Assembly: GCA_001800005.1 (NCBI GenBank)
Contig: MGUL01000125.1
Coordinates: forward strand, 5,345 to 15,224
Length of the DNA stretch: 9,880 bases
Direction: 5' to 3'
DNA from: Elusimicrobia bacterium RBG_16_66_12
GTDB taxonomy: Bacteria; Elusimicrobiota; Elusimicrobia; UBA1565; UBA9628
The notes under the pieces were generated by a model. That model searched no databases. It was not told where the DNA came from and was given only the letters and a program-made list of their open reading frames with translations. Shown here piece after piece: positions 1-5,505 of the stretch (position 1 is the stretch's first letter; every line of letters starts with the position of its first letter). Made by a program: the position numbers and the translations under genes.

Positions 1-846
1 GCGACCGATGGGCCGTTGACGATGCCCGCGGCCAGCGTATCGGCGCCGAGCGGCGCGAAACTTCTCGCGGCCCCCGTCGCCGCCGGCCTTCCCGTCGGCG
101 CCCTGGCGGACGGACAAGAACTGCAGGCCCGATTGGAAGCGCCCGGCGCCGGCGAAGGCGCCGAGCAAGACGCAAGCGCTCTCGCCGCGTTCTTTTCAGG
201 CAGCGCCGCCTCGACGCCGGACGAGCCCGTTTCAGGCGCGCCCGCGCTCTTGGAAGGCATGCAGGGCAATCCCGATCACGTCGTCACGACGCCGGACGGG
301 AAATGGATACTGACGGCGAAAGGAGGAGGCGTCCAGTCTTGGGATTCAAAAACGCACCAGCTCGCTTGGGAGTTCCGCGGCAGTCGGGAAGGAAAGGATG
401 GACATCGTTCCTACGAAGTCTTTCAGGTCAGCAATGACGGCGCAAAGCTCAGCGTGGCGCGCTCCTATACGGGCGACGTCTGGATCCTTGAAACGAGAAG
501 CGGGAAGGTCTCGAACTATCTGAGCCCCCGCGTCAGCCGCGGCGTAGACGAGACCATCATATCCCAAGACGGCTCCCTCGTCGGGCAGTCTGATTTTTAT
601 GGAGAAAGTGTTTTGGCCGAAGTCGGCTCCGGGAAAATATTCCTGCGTCTCAAGCATGCTTCCGGCGTAAGCCCGCATATGCGCTACCGGATGATCGGCT
701 TCAGCCCTGATAACCGCTGGATGGAAGTGGTCGCGTACACCAAGGAACGCCGTTGGGACGTGTCTTTATTGAGGCTTATCTCCCGCGTGCCCCTTGTCCG
801 GCGGATTCCGCATCTGATCACCTGGACCAAGGACCTTTTTCACTGA
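1..846 (+). CDS. beta-propeller/WD40-like repeat protein, 3' part (5' end outside window)
   Basis: The frame is open at the left edge, so this is probably the C-terminal 281 residues of a longer protein. TTG at 16 and ATG at 22 are possible starts, but neither has a convincing ribosome binding site. The first ~85 residues are Ala/Pro/Gly-rich and look like a linker. Four propeller-like blades follow, each with a [ST]-x-D-[GN] turn and a beta-strand pair: TTPDGKWILTAKGGGVQSWD, then a unit around VSNDGAKLSVA, then ISQDGSLVG, then FSPDNRWMEVV. Four blades cannot close a propeller alone, which also argues for missing upstream sequence or for pairing with another domain. The end is basic and hydrophobic (LISRVPLVRRIPHLITW). 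Function is unknown; such domains usually mediate protein or ligand contacts. It reads away from the rest of the window and is probably unrelated to the peptide clusters. Confidence 0.72.
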   Translation, partial: ATDGPLTMPAASVSAPSGAKLLAAPVAAGLPVGALADGQELQARLEAPGAGEGAEQDASALAAFFSGSAASTPDEPVSGAPALLEGMQGNPDHVVTTPDGKWILTAKGGGVQSWDSKTHQLAWEFRGSREGKDGHRSYEVFQVSNDGAKLSVARSYTGDVWILETRSGKVSNYLSPRVSRGVDETIISQDGSLVGQSDFYGESVLAEVGSGKIFLRLKHASGVSPHMRYRMIGFSPDNRWMEVVAYTKERRWDVSLLRLISRVPLVRRIPHLITWTKDLFH

Positions 847-881
847 CCTACCCCGGTGACCACAACGGCGATTGAACGGCA

Positions 882-947
882 TGGCGCCTTGGGGCGCCAG
901 GGTTTTCGCTTCGCGAAAACCTGAAGAGGACGCGGTCATAAGACCGC
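882..947. repeat. three tandem perfect hairpins downstream of the propeller gene
   Basis: Three inverted repeats lie end to end. The first pairs TGGCGCC (882-888) with GGCGCCA (893-899) across a 4-nt loop. The second pairs GGTTTTCGC (901-909) with GCGAAAACC (913-921) across TTC. The third pairs GCGGTC (932-937) with GACCGC (942-947) across ATAA. No T-tract follows, so a classic intrinsic terminator is not obvious. They lie between the convergent propeller gene and transposase remnant and may act as a bidirectional terminator or be the debris of an insertion-sequence end. The third hairpin contains the stop codon of the transposase remnant. Confidence 0.6.
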
Positions 948-1552
948 CCCTGCCAGACTGGGGCTTGGGAAATCCACGGCGATGAGCCTCATGAACCTGC
1001 CGAGGGTCATCTCCTCGGCGGGGCGAGCGAAGCGGGAACGCAGCGTCTCTTCGAGTCGCTCCATCAATCCCCGCATTTCCGCCGTCCTTCCCCGCTTGGC
1101 GAACTCCACCATCATCACCAGGACCAAATACGCCATGTGCGCCGCCGTCAGCAGCCGGTCGATCGCCTCCCAGGACGAGAACACCCGCCACGAGTCCAGC
1201 CTCACAATCCGGGTCAGGTCCGCCTTCGTCTCGGTCGTCAGCGTCGTCGCCAGGCACATCGGCGCGACGACACGTCCGATAGCAGCGCTTTCTTCGACTT
1301 CTTCTCCCGCCACTGGATCTTCATCCGCTTCGGCCACCACGCCGCCAGGTCCGTCAGCAGCCCCTTCGACTTGCCGGCTTCGATGAGCAGCTTGCCTTCC
1401 AGACGGATGGCGAAATCCATCTTCTCGACTTCCTTGAGCCAGTAAAGCAGGTCCTTGCGCCGATACCCGCTGTCGGCCGCCCGCCGGATCTCGGCGAGTT
1501 CTACAAGGTTCATGCTCGCACAGGCGGGGTCTTGGGGAAATCCGCCGCCCAC
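936..1552 (-). pseudogene. degenerate DDE (IS4-like) transposase remnant, frameshifted
   Basis: Two minus-strand reading frames together resemble the C-terminal half of an IS4-type transposase. The upstream frame (1552 to about 1260) carries AADSGYRRKDLLYWL and DFAIRLEGK, like the second-Asp/beta-strand region of these enzymes ('DxGYxxxxLL...DFxIRL'). The downstream frame (about 1275 to 936) carries LDSWRVFSSWEAIDRLL and AAHMAYLVLVMM, like their C-terminal helices. The frames must be joined by a shift near 1260-1275. The segment normally containing Y-x-x-R-W-x-x-E, with the catalytic Glu, seems to be missing between TRIV and RLDSWRV, and the N-terminal half with the first Asp is absent. It should therefore be inactive. 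The family assignment rests on motif memory and is moderate; that the locus is broken is more secure. The remnant lies immediately downstream of the sigma-54 gene. Confidence 0.55.
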
Positions 1553-1617
1553 GCGCGCGCCGACGCGCGGGCTGGACAGAATCCGGGGTACAGGCCGTCC
1601 CTAAATCCCTTCTCCGG

Positions 1618-2661
1618 TCAGGCGGCGCGCCGTCCGCGCCCGCCCAGTCCGAGTTCCTTGCGGTACTGGGCGATGGAGCGGCGGGAGAGCGCGACGCCGT
1701 GCAGCGCCGACATCTTCTCGCGCAGGCGCTCGTCGCCGAGTCCCGGGTCGCCGAGGGCGAGTTCTTGGAAGCGCCCCAGCATCATCGCTTTGCGGCTGGG
1801 GACAAAAACGCTCAGCGGCGCCTCCAGGCCCCAGGGCAGCTTGACGGACTTGTTCGAGATCAGGCGGTTGAGCACGCTCGGCGAGACTTCGAGCCGGTCG
1901 GAGAGGCTCTTCTGGGTGAGAGGGCGGCGCTTGTCCGGGTCGCCGCTGACGAGGAAATCGGCCTGGGTCTCGAGGAACGCCTCGAGGACGCGGTAGAGCG
2001 TCGTCTTACGGCGGTCCAGGAAATCGAGTTCGCGCAGCAGCGCGTCGGCCTTGCGCGCCTCCTTCGGGGCGAGGCCGCGGAGCACCTCCTCGCGGCGGCG
2101 CGCGTCGATGCCGTAGCGCTTGCTCCAGATCTCGCGGTGGAAGAAGCCCAGGATCGGCTTGCCGTCCTCGACCGAGATGCCGGCCACGGCGCTGAAGACC
2201 TTTGCCGGCGCGGGTTCCGCCGAGGGGCTTTCGAACTCCGCTCGGATGTAGACCCGGTCCACGAACTCCCGCAGACGGCCGGCCTCCTTCGAGGAGATGC
2301 CGCACGCCTGGGCGCGCCCCTCATCGGAGTGTTTTTCGTCATTAAGGAAGAACTCCTCGAAGCGTTCCTGTCCGACGCGCTGGATGAGCCGGACGACGTC
2401 GCCCTGGCCGTCGATCAGGTCGCCCAGGCCCTCGCTCGACGTCCTGACGCCCCAGCCGCCGAAGCGCCGCGCGGCGAAGCGCGCCTCCGAGAAGGGGGCG
2501 AACGAGACCACCCCGGCCGCGCGCAGGCGCGCGAAGAACGGGTCGGCCTCCAGCTCGCGCACGCGGACCGACACCTCCCGCTCGGGCATCTCGAGCAGGC
2601 GCGCCAGCTTCATCTGGCCGTGGACGGTGGCCGAGCCCTTCGTTCCGAGGCCCAGCCTCAT
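1618..2661 (-). CDS. rpoN: short, divergent sigma-54 factor (RpoN-like)
   Basis: 347 aa, shorter than usual RpoN proteins (roughly 430-500 aa). Sigma-54 factors direct RNA polymerase to -24/-12 promoters, which need an ATP-driven activator to open. A region-I-like start is visible (MRLGLG, then QMKLARLLEMPEREVSVRV and ELEADPFF, compare ELEENPLL). A core-binding region follows. The DNA-binding part includes FLDRRKTTLYRVLEAFLETQ, a helix-turn-helix around residues 252-270 (LSDRLEVSPSVLNRLISNK) and KLPWGLEAPLSVF, matching the usual 'QTPxGxFxLKYFF'. The signature RpoN box is at residues 326-335 as SRRSIAQYRK (family consensus ARRTVAKYRE). The start at 2661 is chosen because MRLGLG fits region I and its ATG overlaps the upstream stop as ATGA; a longer in-frame extension to 2934 would overlap two genes. 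Region I lacks the typical Gln-rich character, and box positions 1, 4, 5, 7 and 10 are substituted. It is probably a dedicated paralogue rather than the housekeeping copy (inference). Confidence 0.85.
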   Translation of the reverse strand: MRLGLGTKGSATVHGQMKLARLLEMPEREVSVRVRELEADPFFARLRAAGVVSFAPFSEARFAARRFGGWGVRTSSEGLGDLIDGQGDVVRLIQRVGQERFEEFFLNDEKHSDEGRAQACGISSKEAGRLREFVDRVYIRAEFESPSAEPAPAKVFSAVAGISVEDGKPILGFFHREIWSKRYGIDARRREEVLRGLAPKEARKADALLRELDFLDRRKTTLYRVLEAFLETQADFLVSGDPDKRRPLTQKSLSDRLEVSPSVLNRLISNKSVKLPWGLEAPLSVFVPSRKAMMLGRFQELALGDPGLGDERLREKMSALHGVALSRRSIAQYRKELGLGGRGRRAA

Positions 2662-2840
2662 GGCGCGGTGAGTTCCTCTGCGTACTCCTCGATGGAATCG
2701 GCCAGGCTGAGGGCCTGGCGCGTCATGAGGGCGAGGAGCTCCTTGGCCTCGGCGGTCGGCATGCCGCGCAGGAGCGCTGCGGCGTCCTTGAGGCTGGCGC
2801 ACTTGGAGTTCACGTCGTGGATCAGGGTGTCGAGGGTCAT
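2658..2840 (-). CDS. 60-aa stand-alone DHp/histidine-phosphotransfer-like helical protein
   Basis: A 60-residue, wholly helical-looking protein sits between the response regulator and sigma-54 genes. ATGA overlaps at both ends (start overlaps the regulator stop at 2837-2840; stop overlaps the rpoN start at 2658-2661) strongly support translation. Residues 7-25 read IHDVNSKCASLKDAAALLR, resembling the H-box of HisKA dimerisation domains (H-[DE]-x-N..., then a leucine-rich helix), with H8 as the candidate phospho-acceptor. A second helix (EAKELLALMTRQALSLADSI) would complete a two-helix hairpin. There is no ATP-binding domain, sensor, membrane segment or signal peptide. By analogy with stand-alone phosphotransfer proteins such as Spo0B, it could relay phosphate to the adjacent receiver domain, or bind the regulator as an adaptor. 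Existence is well supported; the biochemical role is inferred. Confidence 0.75.
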   Translation of the reverse strand: MTLDTLIHDVNSKCASLKDAAALLRGMPTAEAKELLALMTRQALSLADSIEEYAEELTAP

Positions 2841-4171
2841 CGGCCTGCCTCCGTTCTCTTGAGCGAGGCGTACAGCAATCGCGTCGAGATCTTGAGGTCG
2901 GCGAGGACCTTGGTCTTCCTGCCGCCGTTCTCATCGAGACAGCGGCGGACGATCTCGTCGGTCACGCGGTCGACGGCCGGGGCCAGGCCGTTCTTCAGCG
3001 CGAAGCGGTACTGCTCATCGCTCGCGAACGCCCCGCCGCCTTCCTGGGCGACGGCGTCGGCCAGCAGTCGCGCGACGGCCTCCGGCGTGACGCTCCCCTC
3101 ATGGCCGGCCACCAGGAGGTCGACGAACTTCTTGAGCTCGCGCACGTTGCCCGGCCAGGCGTGGCGGCTGAGCCTCTCCTTGGCCGCCGCGGTGAAGTTC
3201 AGGCGCTTGCCCCCGCGGGTGAAGAAGGATAATAAGGGAAAGACATCGCATTTCCTCTGGGCCAGGGGTGCCAGCTGGATCGTCAGGCCGTGGATGCGCT
3301 GGAAGAAGTCGAAGCGGAGCTTGCCCGCCTTGATGAGGCCTTGCAGGTCCTCGAGCGTAGCGCTGATGATCCGGAACTGCGACCCCTCGGCCTGATCCGA
3401 GCCGAGAGGATAGAAAGATCTCTCCTCGATGGCCTTGAGGAGCTTGGCCTGCATCTTGAGGCTCATGGAGCCGATCTCGTCGAGGAATAAAGTCCCTTGG
3501 TCGGCCGCCAGTAGTTTGCCTTTGCGGCTGTCGCCGGCGCCCGTGAAGGCTCCCTTGCGGTAGCCGAAGAGCTCGGCCTCGAGCAGGTCCTCGGCGTAGG
3601 CCGAGCAGTTGATGGCGACGAATTCCCCGGTGCGGCCGGAGTGGTCGTGGATGATCTTCGCCAGGCTCGTCTTGCCGGTGCCCGAGGGGCCGAGGATGAT
3701 GATGGGCAGGTCCGATGATGCGTACTTGAGCGCGTCCGTGATGGTCGCGCGCGTGGCGGGGTCCTCGGTGACGAAGCGCTCCGTGAAGAGGTCCGAGCCG
3801 GATTTCGCTCGTCGTCCCATGAACCGATCGAGGATGCGGCCGACGTTGGCCTCCTCATTGCCCTTCGCGTAGAAGTCGTTGCAGCCCAGCGCGTAGGCGC
3901 GCTCGACGAACTTCTCGGAGTCGTGGCCCGACATGACCACGGCGTAGGTGCCCTGTGAGACGGCCAGGGGGATCAACTCCAGGCCCGAGGCCTCGGCGCC
4001 GTCGCCCAGCTCCAGATCGATGAAGCAGAGGTCATAGCGCCCGGTCTCGAGCTTCGCCTGGGCGGAGGCTGTATCCGCAGCGAAGTCGGCGGCGTGGGAG
4101 CCCAATTGGGATGCCATCACCTTGCGCGCGAGAGGATCGTCTTCGACGACGAGGATGGAGAGTTTCGCCAT
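2837..4171 (-). CDS. NtrC-family sigma-54-dependent response regulator (REC-AAA+-HTH)
   Basis: 444 aa with the full NtrC layout. The receiver domain (about 1-117) has the acidic pocket E10-D11-D12, phospho-acceptor D52 in CFIDLEL, S81 in VMSGH and K103 in YAKG. The AAA+ domain (about 135-355) has Walker A GPSGTGKT (161-168), the sigma-54-contacting loop GAFTGA (207-212), Walker B TLFLDE (227-232), the arginine-finger segment LRFDFFQRI (285-293) and WPGNVREL (339-346). The C-terminus (about 404-440) carries a Fis-type helix-turn-helix with GGRKTKVLADLKISTRLLYASLKR-like spacing. All catalytic motifs are intact, so it should hydrolyse ATP and remodel sigma-54 polymerase. It is first in an operon with the 60-aa protein and the sigma-54 gene, and divergent from the RiPP operon whose control region holds palindromes at activator-site distance. 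No Shine-Dalgarno is obvious before ATG 4171, and no membrane or cytoplasmic kinase gene lies in the window. Confidence 0.95.
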   Translation of the reverse strand: MAKLSILVVEDDPLARKVMASQLGSHAADFAADTASAQAKLETGRYDLCFIDLELGDGAEASGLELIPLAVSQGTYAVVMSGHDSEKFVERAYALGCNDFYAKGNEEANVGRILDRFMGRRAKSGSDLFTERFVTEDPATRATITDALKYASSDLPIIILGPSGTGKTSLAKIIHDHSGRTGEFVAINCSAYAEDLLEAELFGYRKGAFTGAGDSRKGKLLAADQGTLFLDEIGSMSLKMQAKLLKAIEERSFYPLGSDQAEGSQFRIISATLEDLQGLIKAGKLRFDFFQRIHGLTIQLAPLAQRKCDVFPLLSFFTRGGKRLNFTAAAKERLSRHAWPGNVRELKKFVDLLVAGHEGSVTPEAVARLLADAVAQEGGGAFASDEQYRFALKNGLAPAVDRVTDEIVRRCLDENGGRKTKVLADLKISTRLLYASLKRTEAGR

Positions 4172-4190
4172 GACGACATCATATCATGCC

Positions 4191-4281
4191 GAGGAGGTAT
4201 TTTCTAATGAGAATATCTATTTTCATATCGATTTGTTTGAAACACGCCCCCATTCGATCCATGCATAATATTCTCATTTGA
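4191..4281 (+). CDS. possible 24-aa micro-ORF with a near-perfect Shine-Dalgarno
   Basis: GAGGAGGT at 4191-4198 is an almost ideal ribosome binding site. Eight bases later an ATG (4207) opens a 24-codon frame ending at TGA 4279-4281. The product is short, hydrophobic at the front (MRISIFISICLKH...) and basic later. It overlaps both dyads of the control region, and its stop lies inside the perfect palindrome, so translation and operator could interact, or the frame may be coincidental. No promoter is recognised upstream, because that sequence lies in the divergent regulator's start region. The strong binding site is the only support. Confidence 0.25.
4208..4225. promoter_or_regulatory. imperfect dyad, candidate second activator site
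   Basis: TGAGAATA (4208-4215) and TATTTTCA (4218-4225) form an inverted repeat with 7 of 8 positions matching and a 2-bp spacer. The left arm is identical to a half-site of the perfect palindrome 71 bp downstream. Repeated half-sites upstream of a -24/-12 promoter are typical of NtrC-type activator binding regions. Its closeness to the regulator start (4171) would also allow autoregulation. Confidence 0.5.
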
Positions 4282-4287
4282 GAATAT
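4268..4287. promoter_or_regulatory. perfect 20-bp palindrome, candidate upstream activator site
   Basis: ATATTCTCA-TT-TGAGAATAT is a perfect 9-bp inverted repeat with a 2-bp spacer. Its centre (4277.5) is about 100 bp upstream of the transcription start predicted from the -24/-12 element, within the usual range for sigma-54 activator sites. The dimeric activator encoded divergently is the natural candidate to bind it. The link is by position and symmetry only. Confidence 0.65.
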
Positions 4288-4354
4288 GATGATTCAAATC
4301 GTTATTAAAAACTCAATTCAATCGTCAGCAGACGTTTAAAGTCGGTTTATATAT

Positions 4355-4370
4355 TGGCATATAAATTGAT
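4355..4370 (+). promoter_or_regulatory. sigma-54 (-24/-12) promoter of the RiPP operon
   Basis: The sequence TGGCATATAAATTGAT matches the family consensus TGGCAC-N5-TTGCW. It has the GG at -24, conserved CA after it, TTG at -12 and the exact spacing; deviations are T for C in the first block and GA instead of GC at -12. The predicted start is near 4381, giving a leader of about 42 nt before the first precursor. The adjacent operon encodes both a sigma-54 factor and its activator, which raises the likelihood well above that of an isolated match. The GA at -12 could reflect the divergent sigma factor's preference (inference). Confidence 0.7.
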
Positions 4371-4422
4371 GTGTGATTGATGACGGCAAAACCCAAATAC
4401 ACAACGACGCGAGGAGAGAAAC

Positions 4423-4572
4423 ATGGAGCACGTGATCAAGACGGTGAACCTGACGGAGGAGAAGGACCTGTCGCTGGAGCGCCTGGACAGCCGGATGGAG
4501 TTCGTCGCGGCGTTGCCCGCGGTCCTGGATTCCATCGATTGCGGCACCTACTGCAACGTCAAGATTCTCTGA
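4423..4572 (+). CDS. RiPP precursor peptide 1 (49 aa, CxxYCN core)
   Basis: A 49-residue peptide starting MEHVIKTVNLTEEKDLSLER and ending CGTYCNVKIL. GAGGAG at 4411-4416 precedes ATG 4423. The second precursor in the same operon shares 27 of the first 32 residues and the C-terminal C40-x-x-Y43-C44-N45-[VI]-K47-I48 signature, while residues 33-39 differ almost entirely. A conserved charged leader, a variable linker and a conserved Cys-containing tail next to a SPASM radical SAM gene are typical of RiPP precursors. Candidate modifications are thioether links from C40/C44 or an aromatic crosslink in Y-C-N. The leader has no double-glycine; cleavage near the conserved L31-P32 is possible. It is first in the operon, directly behind the sigma-54 promoter. 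I do not recognise a named RiPP family. Confidence 0.85.
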   Translation: MEHVIKTVNLTEEKDLSLERLDSRMEFVAALPAVLDSIDCGTYCNVKIL

Positions 4573-4595
4573 ACGACCCACGGGGAGGAGCGAAT

Positions 4596-5315
4596 ATGAA
4601 TGTGACGATAAGGTCGTTGCGCGTGGCGCTGAGCGTCGCACTGCTCTGCTCCACGGTCGGCTGTCGGCGTGCCGTGGCGGAGTCGCGAAAGGGCGTCGAC
4701 TGGAGCCGTGAGATCGGGAAGGGAGTCAAGACGATACGAATGAACATCGAGAGTCCCGCCACGATCCGTCTCGTGCCGGCGGCGGGCGTAGTCGGGGTGT
4801 CGGAGATGGTCTATCAGGGGTTCGCGGCCGATCCCGTTTCAGTCGAAACGGCGGACGCGGTGGTCACGATCCATCAGGCTCGGGGCGAGAAAGCCCAGGC
4901 GTCCTACACCCTGAAGGTGCCGAAGGGCATGGACATCGAGATCAATGGAGGGATCCTCAACCTGACGGGCGAGCTCGCCGCCGGGAAGCTCGATATCCGG
5001 GTCGGCATGCTGAATTCCGAGGCCGGGATGACCGCGAAATCGATCATCATCCGGTCCAGCATGCTGAATCTTTCCGGGCGCATCGAGGCCCCGACTGTCA
5101 GCGTCAAGTCGAGCATGATCAGCAACAAGGCGAGGTTGGAGATAGTGGCGGATGAGTCGGTCGACATCGACTCGAAGATGGGACGGATGGATGTGTCGGT
5201 CACGCGCAGCCGCCGCGTCGACATCGCCGGGGGGATGGTCTCCGGGCGCGTCGAGGTTCCCGGCGACGCCGTGGTCAATTCTGCCGGGGACGTGAAGATC
5301 GCTCGCAAACTCTGA
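4596..5315 (+). CDS. exported beta-solenoid protein, probable lipoprotein (DUF4097/DUF2807-like)
   Basis: 239 aa from ATG 4596, which has a strong site GGGGAGGAG at 4582-4590. The same frame is open further upstream to 4377, but that extension would overlap precursor 1. The N-terminus (MNVTIRSLRVALSVALLCST) is a signal peptide, and V22-C... reads TVGC with C23 as the likely lipid-modified Cys; the lipobox is weak because Thr replaces Leu at -3. Residues 110-225 form a ladder of short strands with recurring M/I-[LIV]-[NS] corners at about 120, 138, 156, 174, 195 and 214, an 18-residue period that fits a right-handed beta-solenoid as in DUF4097/DUF2807 adhesin-head domains. It sits between the two precursor genes, so it is co-expressed. 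A role in immunity, product binding or surface anchoring is inferred from position only. Confidence 0.75.
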   Translation: MNVTIRSLRVALSVALLCSTVGCRRAVAESRKGVDWSREIGKGVKTIRMNIESPATIRLVPAAGVVGVSEMVYQGFAADPVSVETADAVVTIHQARGEKAQASYTLKVPKGMDIEINGGILNLTGELAAGKLDIRVGMLNSEAGMTAKSIIIRSSMLNLSGRIEAPTVSVKSSMISNKARLEIVADESVDIDSKMGRMDVSVTRSRRVDIAGGMVSGRVEVPGDAVVNSAGDVKIARKL

Positions 5316-5346
5316 CGGTATCTATCTTCAAGGAGAGGCAACGAAC

Positions 5347-5496
5347 ATGGAGCATCTGATCAAGTCGGTGAATCTGACGGAAGAGAAGGACCTGTCGCTG
5401 GAGCGCCTGGACGACCGGATGGAGTTCCTGGCGGGACTGCCGTGGACCGCGGACGGCGACCGCTGCGAGAGCTACTGCAACATCAAGATCGGATAA
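5347..5496 (+). CDS. RiPP precursor peptide 2 (49 aa, CxxYCN core)
   Basis: A 49-residue paralogue of precursor 1, starting MEHLIKSVNLTEEKDLSLER and ending CESYCNIKIG. AAGGAGAGG at 5330-5338 is a good ribosome binding site for ATG 5347. Identity to precursor 1 is 34 of 49 positions, with the differences in the leader conservative; DNA identity in the leader is also very high, indicating fairly recent duplication or selection. Residues 33-39 (WTADGDR) are unrelated to the equivalent stretch AVLDSID, apart from the shared D36. The tail keeps C40, Y43, C44, N45, K47 and I48. It ends nine bases before the radical SAM gene, so maturase and precursor are coupled. The two products may form a two-component peptide or be alternative substrates of one enzyme. 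Confidence 0.87.
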   Translation: MEHLIKSVNLTEEKDLSLERLDDRMEFLAGLPWTADGDRCESYCNIKIG

Positions 5497-5505
5497 GGAG
5501 AAGAT

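Noticed and set aside
982..1386. 134-aa plus-strand frame across the transposase remnant
   Set aside because: Ser/Arg/Thr-rich with no motif; the minus-strand frames carry transposase-like segments.
1554..1569. CGCGCG-CCGA-CGCGCG hairpin as terminator of the sigma-54 operon
   Set aside because: Alternating CG runs form such dyads by low complexity alone and no T-tract follows; not strong enough to list.
1699..2862. 387-aa open frame on the plus strand
   Set aside because: Antisense to the sigma-54 gene and the 60-aa gene; no recognisable motif, and the minus-strand genes have clear family signatures and ATGA junctions.
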